DNA from: a virus
Length of the DNA stretch: 45,760 bases
Virus record (IMG/VR): IMGVR_UViG_3300011416_000008
Location: 1-45,760 of that record
Direction: 5' to 3' (one strand)
The notes beneath the pieces are model-generated. The model searched no databases and had not been told where the DNA came from. It was given only the letters and a program-made list of their open reading frames with translations. The position numbers and the translations under genes are program-made. Below are positions 14,999-25,500 of this stretch, piece after piece. How positions within the stretch are numbered: the stretch's first letter is position 1; each line of letters begins with the position of its first letter.

Positions 14999-15610
14999 AT
15001 GACTTTATCTGAATTGGTCAGTGGAGTTTATGCGGTCACTAGTCGGCCTGATTTGGTTGCATTAACTGACCAATTTATTAAACAGGCAACACTTAAGTTG
15101 CATCAACTAGATTTCTTTTATAAAGATTTATTCGAAACTGGCTTAATTTTCGGTTCACCAGAAACAATTCAACAAGTAGATATTAAATCTTTGATTCCAC
15201 GATGGAGAGCAAATAAATACCTTAGAAAATCTGATGTTACTGGAGCACTTGGTAATTTTATCGAAGACATTGTAGTTCCTGAAAACTCTCTCGATTCATA
15301 TAATGTGCTTCGAGAGAATGTTTATTATGTAGCCGGTAATTTGTTAAACATTAGATCTGACTCTGCTTTGCAATATGTCTTATATGGATGTTTTAGGTAT
15401 CCTGATATTACATCTTTATCTTTTGATTCCTGGATTGCAGTGGATCATCCTTATGCAATTATCAATGATGCTGCATCATCCATTTTCAAACGAACAGGTA
15501 AAGATTCTGAAGCTGCAGCGATGAGAACAATTGTTTGGGGCGATGGTAAAAATGATAGAGGACTTGCTGGAGATATAATTATGAGTAACTCTAGGACTAC
15601 GGGGTATTAA
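14999..15610 (+). CDS. Head-tail adaptor-like protein
   Basis: The 203-aa product begins with helices (LVALTDQFIKQATLKLHQLD) as in portal adaptors of short-tailed phages, which dock onto the portal ring and seat the tail nozzle. It lies directly after the head cluster and a few genes before the nozzle-like 586-aa protein. Start codon immediately follows the upstream stop. The assignment is by helical pattern, length and order. Confidence 0.65.
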   Translation: MTLSELVSGVYAVTSRPDLVALTDQFIKQATLKLHQLDFFYKDLFETGLIFGSPETIQQVDIKSLIPRWRANKYLRKSDVTGALGNFIEDIVVPENSLDSYNVLRENVYYVAGNLLNIRSDSALQYVLYGCFRYPDITSLSFDSWIAVDHPYAIINDAASSIFKRTGKDSEAAAMRTIVWGDGKNDRGLAGDIIMSNSRTTGY

Positions 15611-16030
15611 ATGAGTGCAACAATTTGGACTCCAGGAGCACTTGGTGACGTTCTTAGTAGTAAATTAGTTAAAGAAATTGCACTGAGTGATATGGTAACA
15701 CCACTTAGTGCAGCAAATGGACTTGGTTATTTTCGTGTATATGCTCCATTTAGAGTTTTGGCTTTCTATGCTTCATTGTTTGCAGTTTCATCTTCAGGGC
15801 TCGTAACAGTAGATATTAATGTTGATACTGTATCAATTTTAACAACAAAGTTATCGATTGATGCTAATGAAAAAGATAATACAAATGCAGCAACTCCGTA
15901 CGTATTAGTTGGATCACCTACACCTTCTTTCTATGATTTTTCTATAGGTCAGGAAGTTTCTTTTGATTTAGATGCAGGAGGCACCGGCGCCAAAGGTTTG
16001 ATTCTTTATATGGTTGGTTTTGACTTATGA
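15611..16030 (+). CDS. Beta-rich virion protein, 139 aa
   Basis: Contains VDINVDTVSILTTKLSIDANE and later SFDLDAGGTGAKGLILYMVG, a pattern I associate with small beta-sandwich domains in phage tail or fibre proteins. Its stop overlaps the next start (ATGA). Probably a surface or tail accessory protein; not assigned further. Confidence 0.65.
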   Translation: MSATIWTPGALGDVLSSKLVKEIALSDMVTPLSAANGLGYFRVYAPFRVLAFYASLFAVSSSGLVTVDINVDTVSILTTKLSIDANEKDNTNAATPYVLVGSPTPSFYDFSIGQEVSFDLDAGGTGAKGLILYMVGFDL

Positions 16031-16707
16031 GTTATCCTAGATTACTTAAAAGTTATAATCTATTAGTAGATCCATTCATTACTGATAATTACTTTCTTGC
16101 TCATTACGATTCTAATTTTAATGATTCAGTTTCAGGTCAAGTTGGTACTGTTGCAGGTACACCAACACCAACTTTAGGTGCCCCAGCAATATTTGGAAAT
16201 GCTGTACAATTCGGCGGTTCTACTGGTAGAGTTTCATATCCAGGAACTGGCTCTAGTGGTCTTTGGTCTGGAGATTTTACTTTTGAATGTCGTCTTAGAG
16301 CTGCAGCAATTGGTGGAGGTGTTAATAGATTCCTACTTGGTTCAGATTTAGTAAGTGGCTCATATTTTTGTACTATTAATACAGGTGCTGCTACTGGTGT
16401 TTTGTCTGTTTCTTTTAGAGGTAATTCACTTAATACTGGATTTATCCCTGTGGTAGATACTTGGTATGCTTTTGCTGTATGTGTAAATGCTCTTAATGTG
16501 GCAAATGGTCTTAAAGTATTTATAGATGGCAATATAGTTGCTCAAGCAGTACCACCAGTTGTTGGTGTAAGTTCTGCAGCATTATTTAGAATTGGTAATG
16601 ACGCCAATCAAAATCAAGGTTGGAATGGTCAAGTTGATGAAGTAAGAATAACAAGAGCTTTACGTTATTCTGCTAATTATATACCAGCAGTTACACCATT
16701 TCCATAA
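16027..16707 (+). CDS. LamG/concanavalin A-like jellyroll virion protein
   Basis: The 226-aa protein matches the LamG-like jellyroll pattern: HYDSNFNDSVSG near the start, FGNAVQFGGSTGRVSYPG, DFTFECRLRA, then DTWYAFAVC, LKVFIDGNIVA, and the closing WNGQVDEVRITRALRY. These domains bind carbohydrates and occur in phage adsorption or surface proteins. The gene is embedded in the tail cluster, so a role in weak binding to host surface sugars is likely. Confidence 0.85.
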   Translation: MSYPRLLKSYNLLVDPFITDNYFLAHYDSNFNDSVSGQVGTVAGTPTPTLGAPAIFGNAVQFGGSTGRVSYPGTGSSGLWSGDFTFECRLRAAAIGGGVNRFLLGSDLVSGSYFCTINTGAATGVLSVSFRGNSLNTGFIPVVDTWYAFAVCVNALNVANGLKVFIDGNIVAQAVPPVVGVSSAALFRIGNDANQNQGWNGQVDEVRITRALRYSANYIPAVTPFP

Positions 16708-16709
16708 TT

Positions 16710-18470
16710 ATGGCACAAGTACCATATCGCGCAAATTTATCTTCTTCGCAGTTTGCACTTACTCAAGCTAAAGCTGGGAGAAGTGTAATTAATCCTGGAG
16801 CTGATCAAAATTATGATCGACGTGTAGATCCTCCAGGTGAGGGATTAAAAAACTCTGTAGGTATTCCACAAGCTCTTTACATGGAGAATGTCCTTCCAAC
16901 TCCAGATGGGTATAGATCTGTTGGAATGCAGGCTATAGTAGATGAAGATATTAATCCAACTCTAGGTTCAATTACTAAAACTATTGTTGTTCCAGTTCCT
17001 ATTGTAGGAGCATTGGACATTGTAGAACAAATAACAATTCATTTTATTGGTGCAATTGACATTCTTTTTGTTCCAGAATTGTGGTTTCAAAGATTTGTTC
17101 CAGACCAAGCCTATAGTAACAATACTACTGGATATGTTAGTAATCCTATTTATCCTGATCATATTTCTTGGGCATTTGTTCAAGGGGTTTTATATATTCA
17201 CATAATTGGTGACGCCAGTTCTCTTGGTGGAGCCAACCAACTTTTATACAGTGTAGAATATAATCAAGGTACAGATACTTTAGAGTTTACTGATGTAACT
17301 GCATCAATAACTGGTGCAGTGTTAAATAACCTTCTTGTTTGTATTCTTGGTTCATACAATTATTTAGTGCTTGTTTATAAACATGAAGTCTTTTGGTCTT
17401 CACTTACTAATGCATTAGATTTTACTGCATCTCTTGTATCTGGGGCCGGCCAAGAAGTTCCAACTGCCTTGACTTCACAGATTCGTTGGGCAGTTACGCA
17501 TCCTGCAGGATTTATTATTTATACTGCCAATAATGCTATTGGTGTTTCTTATACTGGTAATCGTGCCTATCCTTGGAGATTTCGGGAAGTTCCCAATAGT
17601 GGTGGTGTATTTGATATAATTTTCCATGCTTCTACTGGAGTTGCTGGAGATGTTAATTCTGTTGCACAGTATGTTTTATCTTCAAATGGACAAATTCAAG
17701 CAGTAACTTTAGATAATGCACAAAATATTTTAAGTCAATTATCTGATTATCTTACATATGATGATACATTTGATGCTTGGAATGATTCAATTAATGATGT
17801 TGAACTAATTGAATTTCCTTTTGTTAGTGATGTAAGTAATAGAAAAATATTTAAAATCTCTACAATATTAGATAGATATTTATTTATTTCTTATGCAACA
17901 GAAACTACATATCCAGCACCTGATACTATTATGTCAGGAAAACCTTTATTCCTTTATTGTTTCGTTTGGGATTCATTATTAGACCGTCTTGGAAAATTAA
18001 AAATTGAGCATACTGATGTTTGGTTTGTTGATCAATATATTTATTTTGTTAATGGATCTGATCCAGAACTTAGTCAATTTACATATAAAGTATACACAAG
18101 AATGAATCTTCAAGAACCTGGTGGAGAAGTACCAGCAATTGAACATTCTGGTGTTCTCATTCTTGGAAAATTTCAATATGTTCGAGATAGATTGATTACT
18201 TTAGAAGAACTTGATATTGAATCTGCTCAAGATACTACATTAGGTTGGACTCTTGCTGGGACTAAAAATTTAACTCTTTTTGTAGATCCTTCATATGATG
18301 GAAAGAATTTTGATATCACTCAACGTGTAACTCCATATGTAATATTAGATCAAGGATCATTGATTAAAACTTTGGCTCACGTAACTGGTAAGAGTTTTCG
18401 TATTGGTTTTATTGGAGCATTTGATCTTGCATCTATTGAATTAAAATGTCAAATTGAAGGCCATATGTAA
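16710..18470 (+). CDS. Tail nozzle/hub-like protein, 586 aa
   Basis: The N-terminal part has YMENVLPTPDGYRSVGMQ, a pattern seen near the start of tail nozzle or stabilisation proteins of short-tailed phages. The rest is a repetitive beta-rich sequence that could form a propeller (YNYLVLVYKHEVFWSS and WAVTHPAGFIIYTANNA). Such a protein would form the short tail tube below the adaptor. It has no ribosome site of its own that I can see and is probably coupled to the LamG gene. Confidence is moderate because only general patterns support it. Confidence 0.6.
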   Translation: MAQVPYRANLSSSQFALTQAKAGRSVINPGADQNYDRRVDPPGEGLKNSVGIPQALYMENVLPTPDGYRSVGMQAIVDEDINPTLGSITKTIVVPVPIVGALDIVEQITIHFIGAIDILFVPELWFQRFVPDQAYSNNTTGYVSNPIYPDHISWAFVQGVLYIHIIGDASSLGGANQLLYSVEYNQGTDTLEFTDVTASITGAVLNNLLVCILGSYNYLVLVYKHEVFWSSLTNALDFTASLVSGAGQEVPTALTSQIRWAVTHPAGFIIYTANNAIGVSYTGNRAYPWRFREVPNSGGVFDIIFHASTGVAGDVNSVAQYVLSSNGQIQAVTLDNAQNILSQLSDYLTYDDTFDAWNDSINDVELIEFPFVSDVSNRKIFKISTILDRYLFISYATETTYPAPDTIMSGKPLFLYCFVWDSLLDRLGKLKIEHTDVWFVDQYIYFVNGSDPELSQFTYKVYTRMNLQEPGGEVPAIEHSGVLILGKFQYVRDRLITLEELDIESAQDTTLGWTLAGTKNLTLFVDPSYDGKNFDITQRVTPYVILDQGSLIKTLAHVTGKSFRIGFIGAFDLASIELKCQIEGHM

Positions 18471-18472
18471 TC

Positions 18473-18844
18473 ATGGCTAATTCTAATGCAGTTATGCCTT
18501 TTGCTGGAAAAGTTAATCCAAAAGATGTACAAGAAACTATTGGGGTTACACAACTTGCTGTAGGTGGAGATATATTTGCTTGGCATCAAACAGTTGGAGG
18601 ATTAATTTTTCAAGGGGGAAGAGTTCCTGAATTAACTACTGATGGTACTGTAGTTATTCCACTTAATGTACCTTTTCCTCAAAGATGTTTATGGTTGGGT
18701 TTAACTGTTACTGGTGGTGGTTCTGGTTTTGCTACAACATTAAATTGGGTTGCTGCATCAAATAATGATGTTACTGTTACTATGCAAACAGAAGGTGCTC
18801 TTTCAGAAACTCAACCACTTACTTGGTTTGCTATAGGGATTTAA
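18473..18844 (+). CDS. Fibre-tip-like protein (gp53-like C-terminal domain), 123 aa
   Basis: The second half resembles the gp53-like fibre C-terminal domain: TDGTVVIPLNVPFPQRCLWL, GLTVTGGG, and ending in LTWFAIGI. Such domains form the tips of tail fibres or head fibres. The short length suggests a separate subunit or a decoration protein. Starts three bases after the nozzle-like gene stop. Confidence 0.6.
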   Translation: MANSNAVMPFAGKVNPKDVQETIGVTQLAVGGDIFAWHQTVGGLIFQGGRVPELTTDGTVVIPLNVPFPQRCLWLGLTVTGGGSGFATTLNWVAASNNDVTVTMQTEGALSETQPLTWFAIGI

Positions 18845-18845
18845 T

Positions 18846-19316
18846 ATGGGAAAGATTAGAGATACTTTTCCTAGATTATCTGAAAACTTTGCTTGGGAAG
18901 AGGCTGAGCATACTAATCACAGGAATATTGATAATACTATTCCTGATGAGTTAGAGCAAACAATATTTGAGATTGGGTTAAAAATGGAGAATGTAAGAGC
19001 AATATTAAATAAAGAAAAACGTTGCGGTATTCTTGTTTCTTCTTGGTATCGTTGTCCTGAACTTAATATTGCTGTTGGTTCTTCAAATAGATCAGTTCAT
19101 CCAAAAGGTACGGCAGTTGACTTTATCGCGCCGAAATTTGGAACTCCGAAAGAGATTGTTGCATATCTAATGCTGCAGGATCAAGAACTTCAATACGATC
19201 AGTTGATTTATGAAAAAACTTGGGTTCACATTGGTTGGGACCCCGCTGGAAAAAATCGTCTACAAGTCTTAACATTGAATCGTGATAGAACGTATTCTAA
19301 AGGACTTGTACCATGA
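18846..19316 (+). CDS. M15-family peptidoglycan endopeptidase (endolysin)
   Basis: The 156-aa protein has the D-Ala-D-Ala/L-Ala-D-Glu peptidase signature of family M15: SSWYRCPELN, then SVHPKGTAVDF with His85 and Asp92, and WVHIGWD with His128 as the third zinc ligand. It cuts peptide stems of the cell wall. No signal peptide, so it needs a holin. Its stop overlaps the start of a coiled-coil/TM protein as ATGA, forming a small lysis unit. It is in the middle of the tail cluster, so a virion-associated use is also possible. Confidence 0.92.
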   Translation: MGKIRDTFPRLSENFAWEEAEHTNHRNIDNTIPDELEQTIFEIGLKMENVRAILNKEKRCGILVSSWYRCPELNIAVGSSNRSVHPKGTAVDFIAPKFGTPKEIVAYLMLQDQELQYDQLIYEKTWVHIGWDPAGKNRLQVLTLNRDRTYSKGLVP

Positions 19317-19597
19317 GTGAAGCAGCAACATCGGCAGATATTGATAGACTTATCCAAGAGATTCGTGAACTTCGACACGACATTAAACCTTCTGTGTTAT
19401 TAGAAGAACGACAAGCAGAACAAGGTAAAAGACTTGGAAGTTTAGAAAATAGAATGGCTGTCGATGAGACTTCAACAATTAAATTAGATAAAAAAGTTGA
19501 TCAATGGATTAATCGTGGAATTGGTATTTGGTTGGCTGCTCTTGGTATTTTTACCTTAGCCAATGCACCAGCTCTACTCAAATTGGTAGCGAGGTAA
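19313..19597 (+). CDS. XhlA-like coiled-coil protein with C-terminal membrane segment
   Basis: 94 aa: a charged coiled coil (ADIDRLIQEIRELRHDI and EERQAEQGKRLGSLENRM) followed by one membrane segment near the end (GIGIWLAALGIFTLANAPAL). This is the layout of haemolysin XhlA-type lysis accessories. ATGA-coupled to the endolysin gene, which supports a lysis function, perhaps as holin partner or spanin-like protein. Confidence 0.7.
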   Translation: MSEAATSADIDRLIQEIRELRHDIKPSVLLEERQAEQGKRLGSLENRMAVDETSTIKLDKKVDQWINRGIGIWLAALGIFTLANAPALLKLVAR

Positions 19598-19599
19598 TT

Positions 19600-20214
19600 A
19601 TGGCCTATGAATTAACTGCCGCATCTGCAGCTTCTGGTAATCCATATGTGATCGCAGCCGCGGCAATTATTGATACCGCACGAGCTACAGCAACTCAAAC
19701 AACTAAGACATCTGGAAGGAAAGTTACTCAGCGAAGTCTTAGCGGCGAGGATTTTGCTGGAATTATTAACCAAATTGTATCTCAAGATAGCGGATTGGCT
19801 AAGGGACAATTTGGTGATATCTTTACGAAACAACTTACAAAACGTGCAGTTGGTGCATATGATACTGTAACTGCTCCGACGGTAGAAACAGTCCAACAAA
19901 ATAGTAAGACTAAACGATCTTATATTTGTACTGAACTTCTCAGACAAGGACAAGTACATCCACTGATTTATGCTGCTGGTGAGGAATCTTTCAATGAGCT
20001 TCCACGACATACAAAACTTGGATACTGGGCATTTGCAGAATCCCTCGCCTTACGTATGCAACACTCTAAAGTACTTAGTATTGTTCTTGGCTATATTTTT
20101 CGTTCTAGGTATCTTTATATTCTTAGCGGACGATTTAATTTTCCTGGGGCTGTGACTGTTTATGTTGGTCAACCGATTTGTAATCTGATCGGGAGAATTA
20201 AATATGGCCGTTAG
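19600..20214 (+). CDS. Virion-associated protein, paralogue 1 (204 aa)
   Basis: I take the ATG at 19600, three bases after the previous stop; a longer frame would run into it. N-terminus Ala/Ser/Thr-rich. The last 100 residues match the next gene: YICTEL, LPRHTKLGYW, FRSRYLYILSGRFNF and a terminal VGQPICNLIG. The cysteines in ICT and PIC are kept in both copies. Located before the large internal virion proteins, so an internal or injected protein is likely, with function unknown. Confidence 0.75.
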   Translation: MAYELTAASAASGNPYVIAAAAIIDTARATATQTTKTSGRKVTQRSLSGEDFAGIINQIVSQDSGLAKGQFGDIFTKQLTKRAVGAYDTVTAPTVETVQQNSKTKRSYICTELLRQGQVHPLIYAAGEESFNELPRHTKLGYWAFAESLALRMQHSKVLSIVLGYIFRSRYLYILSGRFNFPGAVTVYVGQPICNLIGRIKYGR

Positions 20215-20893
20215 TATTGATCGTCAACCTGGAATGGATTATTCAGAGCCGTCACCGGCAATTTCTGAATCTTTTAGTGGTGGAATGATTGCTCCAATTG
20301 GGAATGCAATCCTTGATATTATTCCATCAAGAACTACTACTACGACAAATAAGTCAGCTCAGACTCAATATTCTGATAATGCTCTAAATGATTTCATTTA
20401 TCAAATGCTTGCTGGTCAGGGCGGTGTATCTGCAATTGCATCAGAAGAAGCTGCATCTGGTGGATACAAATCTAGTACAAAACAATTAAAGTTTGCTGAT
20501 CTTTTAGCAACGACCGCCGCAGAGATTGCTAAAGCTAAAGCACCACAAACGAGTTCAGAAACCCAGACAACAAAGAAAAAGAAATCAATTATCTGTACTG
20601 TTCTCTATGAGAATGGTTTATTGGATGAAGGATTATATTTTCGCGGGCAAAGACAGTTTTCTGCTCTGCCTGTTGAAACAATTCTTGGCTATCATATTTG
20701 GGCAAAATGGGTGGCAAAGAGAATTCCTTCGAATCTAATGATTACAAGGATTGCTCAATTTATTGCCATTCGTAGATATACTTACGTACTATTCGGTCAG
20801 TTTTCATTTACTGGCTGGATTTGTGTTAATGTCGGTGAACCAATCTGCAAGGTGATTCATGGACTTACCCGCAATCGTCGCCGCACAGCTTGA
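20204..20893 (+). CDS. Virion-associated protein, paralogue 2 (229 aa)
   Basis: Overlaps paralogue 1 by 11 bases and has GGGAG upstream. The C-terminal domain repeats the pattern of its neighbour: IICTVL, LPVETILGYH, AIRRYTYVLFGQFSF, VGEPICKVI. The N-terminal halves differ (Ser/Thr-rich here, with TTTTTNKSAQ). Tandem duplication followed by divergence. Probably ejected with or attached to the internal proteins that follow. Confidence 0.75.
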   Translation: MAVSIDRQPGMDYSEPSPAISESFSGGMIAPIGNAILDIIPSRTTTTTNKSAQTQYSDNALNDFIYQMLAGQGGVSAIASEEAASGGYKSSTKQLKFADLLATTAAEIAKAKAPQTSSETQTTKKKKSIICTVLYENGLLDEGLYFRGQRQFSALPVETILGYHIWAKWVAKRIPSNLMITRIAQFIAIRRYTYVLFGQFSFTGWICVNVGEPICKVIHGLTRNRRRTA

Positions 20894-22523
20894 AGAAACT
20901 CTTCTTTCTGGAAAAAATGTCCAGGAAGCTGTAGCAGGTAATGAGTTTAGAGCTCAAAAACTTCTACAAGGTGTTCAGAGTATTTATGAAACTGTTGCAA
21001 AAGATCAAGCAACAGTTAAAGCTGCTGAGATTGCCGCGAAATTAAACACTCAGAGCGCTACTATTCAAGTGGTTCAAGCTATTGGTGCAGATCCTGTAAA
21101 TCCATCCAATATTCTTGTTGAGTTGGCAGCAAAGAAACAGGCAGCAATTAAGCAAACAAATAAGACTTACGAAGAATTACATCGTCGTGCTGACATTGGC
21201 ATTACTGATGATTTCATGGGATTCTTATCTGCACAGTTTGGCGGTGTCGCTGAAGCTCGCAGAGATTTTAGAAAGAGTCTTGGAACTTCTCAATTGATTA
21301 ATTCACAAGTTGCAGAGATCAATAAAATTGTTCTTGAAGCTAGTTCAGTTTATAAAGCTGCAGAAGCTCCAATTACTGCTGCCGCCGCTGAAGCTGCAAC
21401 AAGATTAGCTGCTTCTGAAGCAAATGCTAACGTCCAAAAAATTGCATTAGAATCTGTAAAGATGAGTACAGAGTCAATGTTACGTGCACAACAGTTAACT
21501 AAAGAACAATTATCTTTGCTATTTCAAGCTCAGAATGCTGAAATGGCAGTTGCACAACATAATCTTGCACTTAAGCAATTTAATTTTAGCCGGGAAAAGT
21601 TTGAGTGGGATAAAGAAGAACGTAAGATTATTAATGAAGCTCGCCTCGAAGGCAAGCAGATGGAAGAACATGTTCTGGAAAATATTAATGTTGGATATGC
21701 TGCATTAGGTTTACCTACAGTTGAGCCGCGCGAAGCTAAATTTATTATTGCCCAATTTAAGGCAGGTAAAGCAGAATTACTTGAAATGTATGATCGTGGG
21801 CGTGCAACAAAAGTTACCGGTGTTGCAATGATTGGAACTTCGGCAGCAGACTCAGTTGATGCATTAACTGCTCACCCTGAAGCACAACCTGGTGATTCTA
21901 AGATTGCAACTATTAGATTACTCAATGCTGCAAGAAATGCAGTAATGAGTAATCCTAGATACATGAATGAAAAGAATAAGAAAGTTGTTGATAAAGCTAT
22001 CAATGATATGGCTGATTCATTGATGGAACAACAATATATGAATGTTACAAAGAATCCAGATAATATTTTCTATGTTGGTGATCTGAAACAATATTTAGGT
22101 TCTCCTGCTGGTGATCCCCGGCAAATTCCTCCACCTTTTGCAATTGCTATTAGTCCTATTTATACAAAATTTCTTAAACCTTTGACAGACGCAAATGCGG
22201 ACATGTCTGATCCGAGAATTGTTATGCAAATGGTTATGAAAGGGTTTAAGGACAAGACATTAACTTTTGAAGAAGCTGTTGATATTTCTACTGTTTATCG
22301 TCAAGCTGTAATGATTAATCTTCAAGCTAAAGGTCTTACATCACTTGGATTGGTTCCTCCAAAAGCTGGCAGAACTCTTCAAGTTAACATGGGAACTTTT
22401 GGTGATAGGATTGATGTTACTGATCCTATTTCTGTATCTAATTGGCTTTCTAAAGAATTGGCTAAATCTGTAAATTATGATGCATTCAATAAGAAAGCTT
22501 TAGAATATGGAAGGACGCGCTAA
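20859..22523 (+). CDS. Internal virion protein, long coiled coil (554 aa)
   Basis: Starts 35 bases inside the previous gene with AAGGTG upstream. The middle third (about residues 150-275) is an Ala/Glu/Gln-rich helix without prolines, e.g. EAATRLAASEANANVQKIAL, followed by a charged helical segment. This composition resembles T7 gp15/gp14-type internal proteins that form the ejection channel. It is followed by the 1586-aa protein with no gap, the same order as in T7-like and other podoviruses. Function by analogy only. Confidence 0.7.
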   Translation: MDLPAIVAAQLEETLLSGKNVQEAVAGNEFRAQKLLQGVQSIYETVAKDQATVKAAEIAAKLNTQSATIQVVQAIGADPVNPSNILVELAAKKQAAIKQTNKTYEELHRRADIGITDDFMGFLSAQFGGVAEARRDFRKSLGTSQLINSQVAEINKIVLEASSVYKAAEAPITAAAAEAATRLAASEANANVQKIALESVKMSTESMLRAQQLTKEQLSLLFQAQNAEMAVAQHNLALKQFNFSREKFEWDKEERKIINEARLEGKQMEEHVLENINVGYAALGLPTVEPREAKFIIAQFKAGKAELLEMYDRGRATKVTGVAMIGTSAADSVDALTAHPEAQPGDSKIATIRLLNAARNAVMSNPRYMNEKNKKVVDKAINDMADSLMEQQYMNVTKNPDNIFYVGDLKQYLGSPAGDPRQIPPPFAIAISPIYTKFLKPLTDANADMSDPRIVMQMVMKGFKDKTLTFEEAVDISTVYRQAVMINLQAKGLTSLGLVPPKAGRTLQVNMGTFGDRIDVTDPISVSNWLSKELAKSVNYDAFNKKALEYGRTR

Positions 22524-25500
22524 ATGGCTGAATTAGCTCGTCACATCCTTGCTGCTGATAATCATAATTATGGCAATATTGGTACGTCCTGGTTAGATCC
22601 CGCCAGTTGGGGACAAAAAGTTGGTAATGGTGGTTCACTTATTGCCACATCAATTCTCAGCGGTGCAAACAGTTTTTATAATACTGCAGTTCATGTAGCT
22701 AATTGGTTTGGTGCAGATGTCTCCCAAAACAACACTCAAAATTGGATTAGTTCTATTGATTCCGATCTTGGTACATATTATAGACAAAACACTGATGCTG
22801 CTGATTTTGGTGGTTTTATTCTGGGGTCGTTAATTCCAGGACTTGGTGGAGTTAAACTTTTTAATGCTGGACAAACTGCATTAAAAGCTGGAACACAATC
22901 TGGATTTATTGGTAAAAATCTTTCTTGGGGTACAGGACTTCTGCTTCCCAAAACAGAGCAATATGTTGCTTCTGCTGTAGATGTTATTAATCAATCCCTA
23001 AGTGCTCATAAACTTCTCAATGCTCAAACTGCTAAAGCTCTTGGATCTGGACTTTGGCAAAATGTTCTTGAGGCCGCCGCATTTGAAACTGCGGTTCAAG
23101 CAACAATGTTTAAATCACCAATCTTGGAGCCACAAGATGGATTTGATATTATTAAGAATATCGCTGTGGGTGGTATTGTCGGTGGTGCTATTGGTGGTGC
23201 TTTTAGTGCCGCTAAAACTTTTGGTACATTAAAGCAAGCAATCAAGATTGAAGATGCTGCACGATTGCCTTTTACGTCTCGGCCAAAGTTTGCTGACATT
23301 ACTGATCCAGTAGAAAGGATTATTATTCTTGCTGAGGATAGTGATCTCACCGCTGTTCCAGTTATGCTTCGTCGTGCAGATGGGACAATTGTTCAGAATA
23401 ATTATGCAGTAAATAAAACACTTGCTGAACAAAAAATTCAACGAAATAACAATGATATTCGCACTAATATTCATGCAATAACTCCTGAAGATAAAGAACT
23501 TGGTAATGTAGTTGCTAATACTTCACAAGGTCTTTCTCATATTCAGATGTTTTCTAATTTTGCTGGTGCTGATGAAATCACCAGAATTAACAAATTATCT
23601 CGCGGCGATAAAGCAGTTGCCAAAGCGATTATCAAAGAAGAACCAGATCCTGGATTCTCTAATCGCTACGTAAAGCTCATTGGTGAAGATGCAGGGAATA
23701 CAATTGCAAATGCACCGACGCTCCGAACACTCGGTGATATCTTTGATTCAAAAGAACAAATTCTTTCTTCAATTCGTAAAGCAGATTTTTCTCTTGAAGA
23801 ACCTTGGAATCCGTTGCTTAAGATTCCTTCAACAGAACCTCTTTATCTCATTGCTGAGAAAAGACACATTTGGGCACAAGATATTCTGAAGAAAATTAAA
23901 CCTGGAACTCTTATTGGTGAGTTTGATATTCCAGTTTTGGAACGAGCGCTGAAAGATAACATTTGGGATCAGATTAAAGTTTCTACCACCGCCGGCAATA
24001 AAGGATTTAATTCTAAAGCAGAACTTGAACAATATATTCGCGGCACTAAGGAATATGTTGCAGGAAAATTAATGGCCTCAGAGAGTACTGAAGCTATTGG
24101 TACGATTACTAATGTTAAACGTTCGTATCTTGAAGGCACAAGAACTAATGATGTTGACGATTTGTTTGCTATGCAATCTACAAATCGTGCGTATCTTAGT
24201 ACGCTAGAATCAAAAGGTTTATCTAAGAATCTTGATGAAGCAGTTGATCCAAAATATCTTCCCAAGTGGGCTAAAGTAACTTATCGTCTTGATAAACTTC
24301 AACCCGATGGCACTATAACCGATGCATTAGTTTTTTATAAACAGAAACAAAAGTTATATGAAGAAGCCGGGAGGAGAATTGGAGCACGTATCTTTGGCAA
24401 TGATCTTGTTGGTTCTTTGCCTGCCATCTCTGATTCTACCTTGTTTACTGCTTCTCGTACTGGTTCTGGTCCAAGATTAGTTTCTTCAGAGAATGCTAAT
24501 TATGGTTCTCTTAGTTCTATGATGGCATGGCTTGGTGGGAAGACGAAACAAGGACAAGAATTACTTCGTAAGGATACTCAAGACTTACTTGAAGGTTCAT
24601 TGATGCGAATGGGTAACAAACCTGAAGCAGCTATTGAATTTGAAGGTGTTAATCAGAAAGTCCTTCGTTCAGGTAAAGATTGGATTTATTATGAAGAAGG
24701 TGGACAAGTCGGGTTAATTACAAAAGAGGCACATAAAAAGTTCGGCGGTCCGGATCTTGGTTTAGATGCTGAAGGAAAAGAAATCCTTCTTAGCAAGAAA
24801 ACGATTGTTGACCTTATCAATGTGCCTGAGAATGAATTAATCTACATTAGAAACATTGAAGCTCGTGATGTGATTAAAGCACACATCTCACGAGAGGGTC
24901 AGAGGCGCGGGTATACTTCTGAAATTCGTGCAGCTCAAGGACATACAGATGCAAAAGACACTTCTGTATTTACTCCTATTCGTGCAAACATTTCAGAATA
25001 TCCTCATTATGCATTTGTAACTGATCCTAAAGTTTCTGGATCTGGTCATGTTTCAATGCTTCATGCGGCTACAGAAAAAGATCTTTCTGCATTGATTGAC
25101 CGTGTACCTTCAAACTATAAGGTCGTTACTAAAAAGGAATCAGAAGCATTATCTGCTGCTCGTGGGGAACATGAATATTCTCGCGGGTTGCATGAGAATT
25201 ATATCTCTGCGGATTTGAATAACAAAGGTATTTACTCTAACTTTTTTGCTAAGACCGATCCGCAGAAGATTATTAATGATATTTTGCAACAACATTTACG
25301 TTCAGATGATACTTTAGCCCGTGAAACTATGAGGTTAATGTATGAACCACAATTCAATTGGCTTGAAGATCTTGGTACGGCATACTCTCAAGTTGCAACA
25401 TCGAAATTCGGTTCATTTACAAAGGCTCTTGAGAAAACTCAGGACAATCCATATTTTAACTACATTAAGACTGCATTAGATATTTCTAAGATCAGTGAGT

